Part shown: positions 1 through 7,557 of the stretch, piece by piece | Numbering within the stretch: the stretch's first letter is position 1 | How the letters are laid out: each line of letters opens with the position of its first letter | From: Allopontixanthobacter sp034376665 | GTDB lineage: Bacteria; Pseudomonadota; Alphaproteobacteria; Sphingomonadales; Sphingomonadaceae | Length of the DNA stretch: 27,350 nucleotides | Direction of reading: 5' to 3' | Assembly (NCBI RefSeq): GCF_034376665.1 | Contig: NZ_JAXMJI010000051.1 | Coordinates: forward strand, 1-27,350 | Notes under the pieces: generated by a model | What the model was told of the DNA's origin: nothing | The model's database searches: none | What the model saw: only the letters and a program-made list of their open reading frames with translations | Position numbers and translations under genes: made by a program

Positions 1-465
1 TGCGGACAGGATGGTTCCTGGATCGGCGAACCACCCGAGCCGATTCCCCGGGTTGCCGTGGCCGCGCTGGAAGAATTCGCGGCGCAGGAGGATCTTGCAT
101 TCGAACCCAAGACCCACGGCGCGGCGCTGCATTTCCGGTCGCGTCCCGAACTGGCGGATCGCGCTGTTGCTTTTGCGCAGAACCAGGCGAAACTGCACGA
201 GCTTGAAGTGAAGCAGGGCAAGGCGGTTGTGGAACTGGTGCGCGCCGGGGTGGGCAAGGACGGGGCTGTCCGGGTGTTCATGGCCGATCCGGTCTTCGCC
301 GGTGCGATGCCGGTGTTCATCGGTGATGACGTGACCGACGAAGACGGCTTCGCCGCCGCAACCGAGCTTGGCGGCTTCGGTATTGCGGTAGGCGAGAGAC
401 CTTCCCGCAACGCAAGATATCGTCTGAAAGACGTGAAGGAAGTATTTGAATGGCTGAAGCCTTGA
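1..465 (+). CDS. otsB: Trehalose-6-phosphate phosphatase OtsB, 3' part only
   Basis: The frame is open from the first base of the window, so the N-terminal part with the DxDGT nucleophile motif lies outside. It would dephosphorylate trehalose 6-phosphate to trehalose in the cytoplasm. The visible 154 residues hold the C-terminal half of a HAD-type phosphatase: the FIGDDVTDEDGF acidic motif (Mg-binding, HAD motif IV) and the preceding region with VKQGKAVVELVRAGVGKDGAV, typical of the OtsB cap/core junction (the GK pair is the usual KG/GK signature). The stop codon (463-465) lies inside the next gene, whose ATG is at 450, so the two are translationally coupled. The companion otsA lies two genes downstream, which fixes the assignment. 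The GTG at 58 is internal and not a real start. Confidence 0.93.
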   Translation, partial: CGQDGSWIGEPPEPIPRVAVAALEEFAAQEDLAFEPKTHGAALHFRSRPELADRAVAFAQNQAKLHELEVKQGKAVVELVRAGVGKDGAVRVFMADPVFAGAMPVFIGDDVTDEDGFAAATELGGFGIAVGERPSRNARYRLKDVKEVFEWLKP

Positions 466-2291
466 GCGCCGCTGAGGTGAACCGGAAAGATGCGCTGCAT
501 CGTTCGAACCTGGAACTTTGGCCAATCGGCAATTGCCAGGTTAGCGGCCTGATCGACCGCTATGGCGCTCTGGTCTGGGGCTGTGTGCCGCGGGTGGACG
601 GCGATCCGGTGTTCTGCGCGCTGCTCAATGGCGACAGCCGCGAGGCCGGTGTATGGCGTTTCGAGCTCGAAGGGCAAGTGTCAGCAAGTCAGGCATACGA
701 ACACAACACGGCAACCCTGGTGACCCGGCTCGAGGCTTCGGACGGGTCCGTGGCGGAGATCAGGGATTTCTGCCCGCGTTTCGAACGTTCCGGCAGGATG
801 TACCGCCCCGTGGCGTTTATCCGGATCGTCCGTCCGGTCGCAGGAACGCCGCGTATTCGTATCGTCCTGCGCCCGATGACCGATTACGGCGCCAGGATTG
901 CCGAGACGACGAGCGGTACCAATCACATCCGCTTTCTGATCGGCCCCCAATCGATGCGGCTCAGCACCGACGCCCCCATCGGATATATTCACGAGGCCCG
1001 GTTCTTCCGGCTCGAAGCCGATCTGCATTTCTTCCTCGGCCCCGACGAACCCTTTTTCGGCAATCTCCGTTCCGAATTGCGGCGGATGGACGAATTGACC
1101 ACGAAATACTGGAAGCTGTGGGTGCGGGGATTGCATATTCCGCTGGAATGGCAGGACGAGGTCATTCGCTGCGCCATCGCATTGAAACTCTGCCAGCACG
1201 AAGAAACCGGTGCCATCGTCGCGGCGCTGACGACTTCCATCCCCGAGGCCGCAAACAGCGAACGCAATTGGGATTACCGTTACTGCTGGATCCGCGATTC
1301 CTATTATACGGTGCAGGCGCTCAACCGGCTCGGCGCGCTGGACGTGCTGGAGAAATATCTCGCCTATCTGCGCAACATTGTCGACGGCGCCCGGGGCGGG
1401 CAGATCCAGCCGCTGTATTCGGTAATGGGCGAGGGCGAACTGGACGAGACCACCGCCGCTCATCTGGCGGGGTACCGCGGGATGGGACCGGTACGCCGGG
1501 GCAACGCCGCTTACAAACAGGTCCAGTATGACTGCTACGGCCAGATCGTACTGCCGACCGCGCAGGCGTTTTTCGACCGGCGACTTTTGCGGATGGCGGA
1601 CAGTCACGACTTCGCTGCGCTGGAGGAAGTCGGCGAGAGCGCATGGGCGATGCATGACCAGCCCGATGCGGGGCTATGGGAATTTCGGACCCGCAAGGAA
1701 GTGCACACCTATTCGGCTGTCATGTCCTGGGCCGCTTGCGACCGGCTGGCGAATGTGGCGGACGCGATCGGCAAGCCGGACCGGAAGCAGTTCTGGACCG
1801 ACCGCGCGCAAGCCATTCGGGCCAAGATCGAGCAGGAAGCGTGGTACGCAGACGGGCAGGGGGGCGGCCATTACGGCGCATCGTTCCAGAGCGATTACCT
1901 CGACGCCAGCTTGCTCCAGATGGTCGAACTGCGCTTCCTTGCGCCGGACAATCCCCGGTTCCAGTCGACCTTTGCCGCAATCGAGAAAACGCTGCGGCGC
2001 GGCGAACATATGCTGCGCTACGCGGCGGAAGACGATTTCGGCGCACCCGAGACAGCGTTCAACGTCTGCACGTTCTGGTTGATCGAGGCGCTGCACCTGG
2101 TCGGCCGCGATGACGAGGCCCGCGTCCTGTTCGGCGCGATGCTGAGCCATCGCACCCAATCGGGCCTGCTGTCCGAGGACCTCGACTACGATAACGGCGA
2201 ATTGTGGGGGAACTTCCCGCAAACCTATTCGCTGGTTGGTGTAATAAATTGCGCGGGATTGTTGTCGAAGCCCTGGAGCACAGTCAGATGA
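450..2291 (+). CDS. Glycoside hydrolase family 15 protein (glucoamylase/trehalase-like)
   Basis: 613 residues, usual length for bacterial GH15 proteins of the trehalase-like type. An N-terminal beta-rich domain (about residues 20-210, starting near NLELWPIGNCQVSGLIDRYG) precedes the (alpha/alpha)6 barrel. Family hallmarks are NWDYRYCWIRD at residues 273-283 (substrate-binding segment) and the C-terminal GLLSEDLDYDNGELWGNFPQ region, which holds the acidic residue expected to be the catalytic base. No signal peptide, so it is cytoplasmic. It overlaps otsB by 16 nt, and its TGA (2289-2291) overlaps the otsA ATG. Some GH15 members of mycobacteria are trehalases, and the position between trehalose-synthesis genes suggests trehalose or a related alpha-glucan as substrate; this is inference, and maltodextrin hydrolysis remains possible. 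If it is a trehalase, synthesis and breakdown are encoded in one transcript. Confidence 0.92.
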   Translation: MAEALSAAEVNRKDALHRSNLELWPIGNCQVSGLIDRYGALVWGCVPRVDGDPVFCALLNGDSREAGVWRFELEGQVSASQAYEHNTATLVTRLEASDGSVAEIRDFCPRFERSGRMYRPVAFIRIVRPVAGTPRIRIVLRPMTDYGARIAETTSGTNHIRFLIGPQSMRLSTDAPIGYIHEARFFRLEADLHFFLGPDEPFFGNLRSELRRMDELTTKYWKLWVRGLHIPLEWQDEVIRCAIALKLCQHEETGAIVAALTTSIPEAANSERNWDYRYCWIRDSYYTVQALNRLGALDVLEKYLAYLRNIVDGARGGQIQPLYSVMGEGELDETTAAHLAGYRGMGPVRRGNAAYKQVQYDCYGQIVLPTAQAFFDRRLLRMADSHDFAALEEVGESAWAMHDQPDAGLWEFRTRKEVHTYSAVMSWAACDRLANVADAIGKPDRKQFWTDRAQAIRAKIEQEAWYADGQGGGHYGASFQSDYLDASLLQMVELRFLAPDNPRFQSTFAAIEKTLRRGEHMLRYAAEDDFGAPETAFNVCTFWLIEALHLVGRDDEARVLFGAMLSHRTQSGLLSEDLDYDNGELWGNFPQTYSLVGVINCAGLLSKPWSTVR

Positions 2292-3709
2292 GCCGCCTTG
2301 TTGTGATCTCCAACCGCGTCGCGGTGCCCAAGGCCCGCGGCGTGGCGGGGGCACAAGGCGGCCTGGCCGGGGCGTTGAATTCGGCCTTGAAAAGAAATGG
2401 CGGCCTCTGGTTCGGATGGTCCGGCAATGAGGTGGAGGAATTCACCGGCGACGTCTCGATCCAGCGGGGGGAAGGGGTCACTACGGCCACGATCGATCTG
2501 GCCGCGCAGGACGTCGAGGAATATTACAACGGATACGCCAATTCGACCCTGTGGCCGCTGTTCCATTACCGCATCGACCTGACCGAATATGAGCGCGAGT
2601 TCGGTCGCGGCTACGAACGGGTCAACGAACACTTCGCGGATAGTGTGCGGCCTCTGATCGAACCCGACGATCTGGTGTGGGTGCACGATTACCATTTGCT
2701 GCCGCTAGGGGGCCGGTTGCGATCGCGCGGTATCCAAAACCGGATCGGGTTTTTCCTCCATATTCCATGGCCGCCAACCCGCCTGTTCGTGTCTCTGCCG
2801 TATCATGAGCGGATGGTGAAGGCCATGTTGGAGTATGATCTGATCGGCTTCCAGACCCGCGAATGGCTCGAGAGTTTCCTCCATTATTGCCAGAAGGAAC
2901 TCGGGGCCACGGTGGATGAAAAGACGGGCCGGATCACTTGCGGGGAACGGACCGTTCATGCCCGCGCCTACCCCATCGGGATCGATTACGACCATGTTAT
3001 CGAACAGGCTGGCACCGGCGAAGCCCGGCAGGCCGCGCAGCGCCTGCTGGCCAGCACAAGGCGCCGGACCGCGATGCTGGGTGTCGACCGGCTGGATTAT
3101 TCCAAGGGCCTGCCCGAGCGGATCGACGGCATTTCGCGGTTCTTCGACCAGCATCCGCAGCACGTCCGCGATCTGGTGTTCATCCAGATTGCACCGCCTA
3201 GCCGCGAGGATGTCAGCTCCTACCAGAAGATCCGCACCCAGCTCGAACAAAAGACCGGCCAGATCAACGGAGCACGATCGGAAGTCGACCTGGTGCCGAT
3301 CCGCTATGTCAACAAGGGGCATTCGCTGGCCGAATTGTGCGGCTTCTACCGTGCCGCCAAAATCGGTCTGGTCACTCCGCTGCGTGACGGAATGAATCTG
3401 GTGGCCAAGGAATATATCGCTGCTCAGGATCCGGAGGACCCGGGCGTGCTGATCCTGTCCCGCTTCGCCGGTGCCGCCTTGCAGATGCCGGAAGCGGTGC
3501 TGGTCAATCCCTACAGTCCGGACGAACTCAGCCACGCAATCAAGCAGGCGCTCGATATGCCGCGCGAGGAACGCAAGGAGCGGTGGGATATTCTGATCAA
3601 GACCGTGCGGGACGACAATATCCAGCGGTGGACGGAAAACTTCACCGGGGATCTGGCATCCTTGCCCGTCACCCGCGAAACACAGACGGACGAACAGCGC
3701 GCGCACTGA
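2288..3709 (+). CDS. otsA: Alpha,alpha-trehalose-phosphate synthase (UDP-forming) OtsA
   Basis: 473 residues, normal OtsA length. It makes trehalose 6-phosphate from UDP-glucose and glucose 6-phosphate. GT20 motifs are all present: N-terminal SNRVAVP and AGAQGGLAGAL, the VHDYHLLPL motif (H133-D134), FFLHIPWPP, GFQT, the phosphate-binding VDRLDYSKGLPERI (R268 and K273), and LVTPLRDGMNLVAKEY near the UDP-glucose site. The ATG at 2288 was chosen because it overlaps the upstream stop as ATGA, has GGAG at 2276-2279, and places SNR at the usual distance from the N-terminus; the frame extends upstream to 2204 but that part overlaps GH15 and has no family similarity. Osmotic and desiccation protection by trehalose is the known role of this pathway. 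Confidence 0.96.
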   Translation: MSRLVVISNRVAVPKARGVAGAQGGLAGALNSALKRNGGLWFGWSGNEVEEFTGDVSIQRGEGVTTATIDLAAQDVEEYYNGYANSTLWPLFHYRIDLTEYEREFGRGYERVNEHFADSVRPLIEPDDLVWVHDYHLLPLGGRLRSRGIQNRIGFFLHIPWPPTRLFVSLPYHERMVKAMLEYDLIGFQTREWLESFLHYCQKELGATVDEKTGRITCGERTVHARAYPIGIDYDHVIEQAGTGEARQAAQRLLASTRRRTAMLGVDRLDYSKGLPERIDGISRFFDQHPQHVRDLVFIQIAPPSREDVSSYQKIRTQLEQKTGQINGARSEVDLVPIRYVNKGHSLAELCGFYRAAKIGLVTPLRDGMNLVAKEYIAAQDPEDPGVLILSRFAGAALQMPEAVLVNPYSPDELSHAIKQALDMPREERKERWDILIKTVRDDNIQRWTENFTGDLASLPVTRETQTDEQRAH

Positions 3710-3772
3710 AATTTCGTTCCCGGAGCGTCGCAGGGGTTGTCGCGTGCTACGGCGGGTGGCATCGGGCTGGCG

Positions 3773-4567
3773 ATGAACCGCCCCGCCCTTGAAATGCCGC
3801 GTGTCCTGAGCCTGTCAGGCGTGCATAATTTCCGCGATTACGGCGGCTATGCCGTCCCGGGGGGCGGCACCGTCAAACGCGGTGTCCTGTTCCGTTCCGG
3901 CCAGCACAGCGATGCGAGCGACACTGATCTGGAAGCCATCGCCGCGTTGGACCTGAATTGCATCATCGACATGCGGGGCAATGGCGAACGCCGGACATAT
4001 CCCTGCCGCCGGCATCCCGGATTCACCGGCGAAGTTGTTTTCTACGACGGTGAGACGGCCGCTCTGGCACCCCATGTCGAAGCTGCGCGGGATGCGCTGG
4101 ACGAAGCGGCAGCCCACGCCAAGATGGAAGCGCTCTACGCCAATCTGCCGTTTCGAAAGCCGCTGATCGCGGTCCTGAGACTGTATTTTGCGGCGCTGGC
4201 CAAGGGGCCTGCGCCAAGCCTCGTTCACTGCCTGGCGGGCAAGGACCGGACCGGCATGGCTGTGGCTCTGCTGCATCACGCCCTGGATGTGCATCCCGAC
4301 GACGCGATGGAAGATTTCCTCCTCACCAACACTGCGGGCAATATCGACGCACGCGTGGCCGCGGGGGCGGAAACTATCCGCGCGAAATGGGGGCCGCTTG
4401 CCGATTCCACGATCCGTATCCTGATGGGTGTCGATGCCCGCTATCTGGCAGCCATGCGCAAAGCTGTGGAGAGGGAGCACGGCTCTCTCGACGCATTCCT
4501 TGCGAATGTGCTGGAAGTCGACAGCGCGACGCGCGATGCCTTGCGCTTGCATCTGATCGAAGCGTAA
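3773..4567 (+). CDS. Tyrosine/serine protein phosphatase family protein
   Basis: 264 residues from the ATG at 3773; a TTG 12 codons upstream (3737) is possible but lies closer to otsA and adds no family sequence. The signature HCLAGKDRTG, with nucleophile Cys153, matches the cysteine phosphatases of the Y_phosphatase3 family (bacterial relatives of IphP and mycobacterial PtpB). The N-terminal GVHNFRDYGGY and the LFRSGQ segment are typical of this family, as is IIDMRGNGER, which usually reads DLR..E. Family members act on phosphotyrosine, phosphoserine or phosphoinositides; the substrate here cannot be read from sequence. It starts 63 nt after otsA in the same direction and may be read with the trehalose operon, but a functional link is not shown. 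No signal peptide or membrane segment is seen. Confidence 0.88.
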   Translation: MNRPALEMPRVLSLSGVHNFRDYGGYAVPGGGTVKRGVLFRSGQHSDASDTDLEAIAALDLNCIIDMRGNGERRTYPCRRHPGFTGEVVFYDGETAALAPHVEAARDALDEAAAHAKMEALYANLPFRKPLIAVLRLYFAALAKGPAPSLVHCLAGKDRTGMAVALLHHALDVHPDDAMEDFLLTNTAGNIDARVAAGAETIRAKWGPLADSTIRILMGVDARYLAAMRKAVEREHGSLDAFLANVLEVDSATRDALRLHLIEA

Positions 4568-4612
4568 CCAGATTCCGTCCTCGTACCCACCACGTAAAAA
4601 AAGAACCCGAAC

Positions 4613-5590
4613 ATGGCGACCCATCATACCCGAATGCTGATCATCGGCTCCGGCCCAGCGGGACTTTCCGCGGCCATCTATGGTGCCCGGGCGGCGCTGG
4701 AACCGATCGTGGTGCAGGGTCTGCAGCCCGGCGGACAGCTGACCATCACCACCGACGTGGAGAATTACCCCGGCTTCCGCGATGTGATCCAGGGCCCATG
4801 GCTGATGCAGGAAATGCAGGCGCAGGCCGAGCATGTCGGAACGCGGATGAAGTGGGATACGATCGTGGAAGTCGATCTGGCGAACGGCCCCCCCTATACG
4901 GCGGTCGGCGACAGCGGCGATATCTATATCGGCGAAACATTGGTTATTTCGACCGGGGCGCAGGCCAAGTGGCTCGGCGTGCCGGGGGAACAGGAACTCG
5001 GCGGCAAGGGCGTGTCTGCCTGCGCAACCTGTGACGGGTTTTTCTATCGCGGCAAGAAAGTTGCAGTGATCGGCGGCGGTAATACCGCGGTTGAGGAGGC
5101 CCTGTATCTGACCAACCATTCGGACGATGTGACCCTGATCCACCGCCGCGACACACTGCGTTCGGAAAAGATCCTGCAGGACCGTATGTTCGGGAACGAG
5201 AAGATCACCCCCTTGTGGAACAAGGCCGTCACCCGCTTCGTCGGCGATCCACTGGCGGGCGGCCTAACGGCCATTGAATTGCAGGATACCGTCACAGGAG
5301 AAATCAGCCAGCTCGAGGTCGACGGGGCCTTTGTCGCTATCGGCCATGCGCCCGCGACCGAGCTGTTCAAGGGCAAGCTGCCGATGGACGAAAGCGGATA
5401 TTTGATTGTCGAGCCGGGCACCCCGAAAACCGAATTGCCCGGCGTATTCGCTTGCGGCGATGTGATGGACCACACTTACCGCCAGGCGGTTACCGCCGCA
5501 GGGACGGGCTGCATGGCCGCTCTGGATGCGGAAAAATTCCTCGCCACGATGGAGTTCGCGAAGAAGGAAGCGCGCGAGGCGGCCGAGTAG
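4613..5590 (+). CDS. trxB: Thioredoxin-disulfide reductase
   Basis: 325 residues, normal for low-molecular-weight bacterial TrxB, a cytoplasmic flavoprotein that passes electrons from NADPH to thioredoxin. FAD-binding GSGPAGLSAA sits at the N-terminus, the redox-active CATC at Cys137/Cys140, the NADPH-binding GGGNTAVEEA behind it, and the C-terminal FAD motif ACGDVMDHTYRQAVTAAG at the end. HRRDTLRS just after the second Rossmann motif is the NADPH 2'-phosphate-binding region. The ATG at 4613 gives the usual MxTxxxxxxIIGSGPAG start; the Shine-Dalgarno is weak (AAAGAA). It stands alone, 45 nt after the phosphatase gene, and converges with the MAPEG pair whose stop is 18 nt away. Confidence 0.97.
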   Translation: MATHHTRMLIIGSGPAGLSAAIYGARAALEPIVVQGLQPGGQLTITTDVENYPGFRDVIQGPWLMQEMQAQAEHVGTRMKWDTIVEVDLANGPPYTAVGDSGDIYIGETLVISTGAQAKWLGVPGEQELGGKGVSACATCDGFFYRGKKVAVIGGGNTAVEEALYLTNHSDDVTLIHRRDTLRSEKILQDRMFGNEKITPLWNKAVTRFVGDPLAGGLTAIELQDTVTGEISQLEVDGAFVAIGHAPATELFKGKLPMDESGYLIVEPGTPKTELPGVFACGDVMDHTYRQAVTAAGTGCMAALDAEKFLATMEFAKKEAREAAE

Positions 5591-5593
5591 GTC

Positions 5594-5608
5594 CGCCGCC
5601 AAGCGGCG
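5594..5608. terminator. Short GC hairpin between convergent trxB and MAPEG genes
   Basis: CGCCGC and GCGGCG form a 6-bp stem with a CAA loop in the 18-nt gap between the two stop codons. There is no T-run on either side, so intrinsic termination is not shown. The call rests on position alone. Confidence 0.25.
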
Positions 5609-6040
5609 CTAGAACACCGCCAGCGCCGCGTGCAGGACCAGCGCGATCAGCACCAGGCTCGACAAAGCGAACAGCACAAAGCGCACCAGAACGCGGTTCA
5701 CCGTCACCTGCACCAGCGAATGGATGACTCGTAAACCGACGTAGATCCATCCGAGTAACGCATTCAGACCGTCACCCTGGCCGATCACCGCCAGCACGAT
5801 TGCCACCGCATAGAACACCGTCGGCGCTTCGTGCAGATGGTTGTAATTGTCAGCTTTCCAACTGACCTTTTCAGGCAATTGTGCGCGTAGCACCGCGCCG
5901 GTGGTGCCCTTGAGATTGGCGGTATCGATATCAGGGTTGGCCTGCATGGCGGGAATGCGGGTGGCGTACATCCACAGCCACATCACCATCGTCCAGACCA
6001 TCAGGGCGACGGCCGGTTGAAGGATTGCCGCGCCGATCAT
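5609..6040 (-). CDS. MAPEG family membrane protein (second of a tandem pair)
   Basis: 143 residues from the ATG at 6040, which overlaps the upstream gene's stop as ATGA; the longer open frame to 6202 is shadow sequence inside the neighbour. Four hydrophobic segments are visible (about 5-25, 70-90, 95-110, 118-140). NYNHLHEAPTVFY followed by WIYVGLRVIHSLVQVTVNRVLVRF is the hallmark of MAPEG proteins, whose eukaryotic members are glutathione-dependent microsomal transferases; the bacterial substrates are unknown. It is clearly homologous to the next gene (same NYxHLxExPTxFY and RxxHSLxQxTVNxVxVRF patterns), so the pair arose by tandem duplication. The C-terminus is hydrophobic to the last residue. 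Confidence 0.88.
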   Translation of the reverse strand: MIGAAILQPAVALMVWTMVMWLWMYATRIPAMQANPDIDTANLKGTTGAVLRAQLPEKVSWKADNYNHLHEAPTVFYAVAIVLAVIGQGDGLNALLGWIYVGLRVIHSLVQVTVNRVLVRFVLFALSSLVLIALVLHAALAVF

Positions 6041-6483
6041 GACAGCACCGCCGGATTCGCGAACAGCGTCGCGATGACGGCCCGGATCGCAAGGGCGGTC
6101 AGCGCAAGCGTCGAGAGCATGAAGATCAGGAAGCGGACCGGAACTTTGTTCACCGTCGCCTGCCAAAGGGAATGGGCGATCCGCATCGCGACATAGACCC
6201 ATGCCAGCAGGATATCGAGGCCGGTGCTTCCGACCAGCGCGAGGATGATCACCGCCGGATAGAAAATGGTCGGCTGCTCCATCAGGTGCGAGTAATTATG
6301 CGCCTTCCAGTTGACCTTGTCGGGAATACGCCCTTCGAGATCCTGGCCGCGCCCGCCAGCCTTCGCAGAGCCGCCGCCTTCTATGTTCTTCATGGCTGGT
6401 AAGCGTGTCGCGGCCATCCAGTAAAGCATGACCAGCGACCAGAACACCAGCACGGCAGCCGGAGCGAGCATTTGAGCCTGCAT
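6037..6483 (-). CDS. MAPEG family membrane protein (first of a tandem pair)
   Basis: 148 residues with four predicted membrane segments. Motifs NYSHLMEQPTIFY and WVYVAMRIAHSLWQATVNKVPVRF identify MAPEG. Between membrane segments 1 and 2 there is a glycine-rich loop (about residues 33-50, GGGSAKAGGRG) that the partner lacks. The ATG at 6483 follows GAGGGG by about eight bases, a good ribosome-binding site; the Met at codon 5 is an alternative start. A perfect 17-nt inverted repeat lies 28-44 nt upstream of the start. The ATGA overlap with the next gene suggests both subunits are made together and could assemble as a hetero-oligomer, since known MAPEG proteins are trimers; that is inference. 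Confidence 0.88.
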   Translation of the reverse strand: MQAQMLAPAAVLVFWSLVMLYWMAATRLPAMKNIEGGGSAKAGGRGQDLEGRIPDKVNWKAHNYSHLMEQPTIFYPAVIILALVGSTGLDILLAWVYVAMRIAHSLWQATVNKVPVRFLIFMLSTLALTALAIRAVIATLFANPAVLS

Positions 6484-6510
6484 TGGAAATCCCCTCTATT
6501 TTTTCAGGAA

Positions 6511-6527
6511 ACTGACGCGGGGTCAGT
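6511..6527. promoter_or_regulatory. Candidate repressor operator upstream of MAPEG pair
   Basis: ACTGAC-GCGGG-GTCAGT is a perfect inverted repeat with 6-nt arms and a 5-nt centre. It lies 28-44 nt upstream of the MAPEG start, next to TTGACA/TTGACT boxes on the minus strand (6525-6537) that could serve as -35 elements; no convincing -10 was found. The spacing resembles operators of dimeric TetR-type repressors, but no regulator gene is adjacent. Confidence 0.4.
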
Positions 6528-6544
6528 CAATTGTCAATTGCAAC

Positions 6545-7507
6545 CTAATTTGGGCTGGTGAGTACCTGGGCAAAGGCGGCAGGATCGACGTTTCCGCCCG
6601 TCAGCATGATGATCGTGTCCGCGTCGAGCGCGACCTTTCCCGCAAGGCAGGCGGCCAGCGCCGCAGCACCGCCCGGTTCGAGGACCAGTTTCAGTCGTGC
6701 AAAGGCGAAGCGCTGCGCCTGCCGCACTTCGAATTCCGACACGGCGATACCCGGTTCGGCACGGCCGTGCAGCACCGCGAAATTGACCGGTGCCGTTACC
6801 GGCGTTTGCAAAGCATCGCAAGCGGTTGGCGGCGGGTTGGGGCCGACCGGCAGGATTTCCCCCGCAGCAAGGCTGCGCGCCATGTCATCCCATCCCTCCG
6901 GCTCCACCGGCACGATCCGCGCGGCGGGGCAGGCGAGGGCGAGCCCGGCAGACAGCCCCCCGCCGCCGCAACAGGCGACAATCGTAGAGGGGTGCCGCCC
7001 CAATTGCGCCGCGATCTCGATCCCGGCGCTGCCTTGTCCCTCGATCACCCACGGATCGGCATAGGCGTGGACCAGCACGGCGCCGGTTTCCGCGCACAGG
7101 CGGTTTGCGACGGCGTCCCGGTCCTCGCCTGGCCTCTCATAGAGCACCACCTCCGCACCGAGTGCGCGGGTGGCCTCCAGCTTCATCTGCGGCGCGTCTC
7201 GCGGCATCACGATGGTGGCGGCGATACCCAGCTTGCGGGCCGCCCAGGCGACGCCCTGGGCATGATTCCCGCTGGAGACCCCCACCACACCGCGCGCACG
7301 TTCTTCGGCGGTCAGGTCGTTCAAACGGTGCCAAGCCCCGCGGATCTTGAATGCGCCGATTGGCTGCAGGCTTTCCGCCTTGACCCAGCATTTCACGCCG
7401 CCGATTTCTACCGGAAGCAGGGGTGTCGGCGGCAGGATTGCGGCTATTTTCGCGGCCGCGCGGTGAACTCCGGCATTTGTCGGTGCACGGGGGCTTTCTT
7501 GGAACAT
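6545..7507 (-). CDS. PLP-dependent serine/threonine dehydratase-like protein
   Basis: 320 residues, fold type II PLP enzyme. GAFKIRGA carries the Schiff-base Lys54, SSGNHAQGVAWAA is the substrate-carboxylate loop, and CCGGGGLSAG (about residue 180) is the PLP-phosphate glycine loop. Length and the absence of a C-terminal ACT/regulatory domain fit catabolic threonine dehydratase (TdcB-like) or serine racemase, not biosynthetic IlvA of about 500 residues. The reaction would be L-threonine to 2-oxobutanoate plus ammonia, or serine deamination/racemisation; sequence alone does not decide. The ATG at 7507 lies only 50 nt from the divergent start of the polyamine operon, so both promoters share that gap. 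Confidence 0.88.
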   Translation of the reverse strand: MFQESPRAPTNAGVHRAAAKIAAILPPTPLLPVEIGGVKCWVKAESLQPIGAFKIRGAWHRLNDLTAEERARGVVGVSSGNHAQGVAWAARKLGIAATIVMPRDAPQMKLEATRALGAEVVLYERPGEDRDAVANRLCAETGAVLVHAYADPWVIEGQGSAGIEIAAQLGRHPSTIVACCGGGGLSAGLALACPAARIVPVEPEGWDDMARSLAAGEILPVGPNPPPTACDALQTPVTAPVNFAVLHGRAEPGIAVSEFEVRQAQRFAFARLKLVLEPGGAAALAACLAGKVALDADTIIMLTGGNVDPAAFAQVLTSPN

Positions 7508-7557
7508 TGTTACCGCCTAATGCGCTATCAGCTAAACACCAATATTCCGGAGTAAAC

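Noticed and set aside
3815..5143. Open frame of 442 codons on the minus strand opposite the phosphatase and trxB genes
   Set aside because: It runs antisense across two clearly real genes with strong family motifs, has no recognisable domain, and long antisense frames are expected at this GC content.
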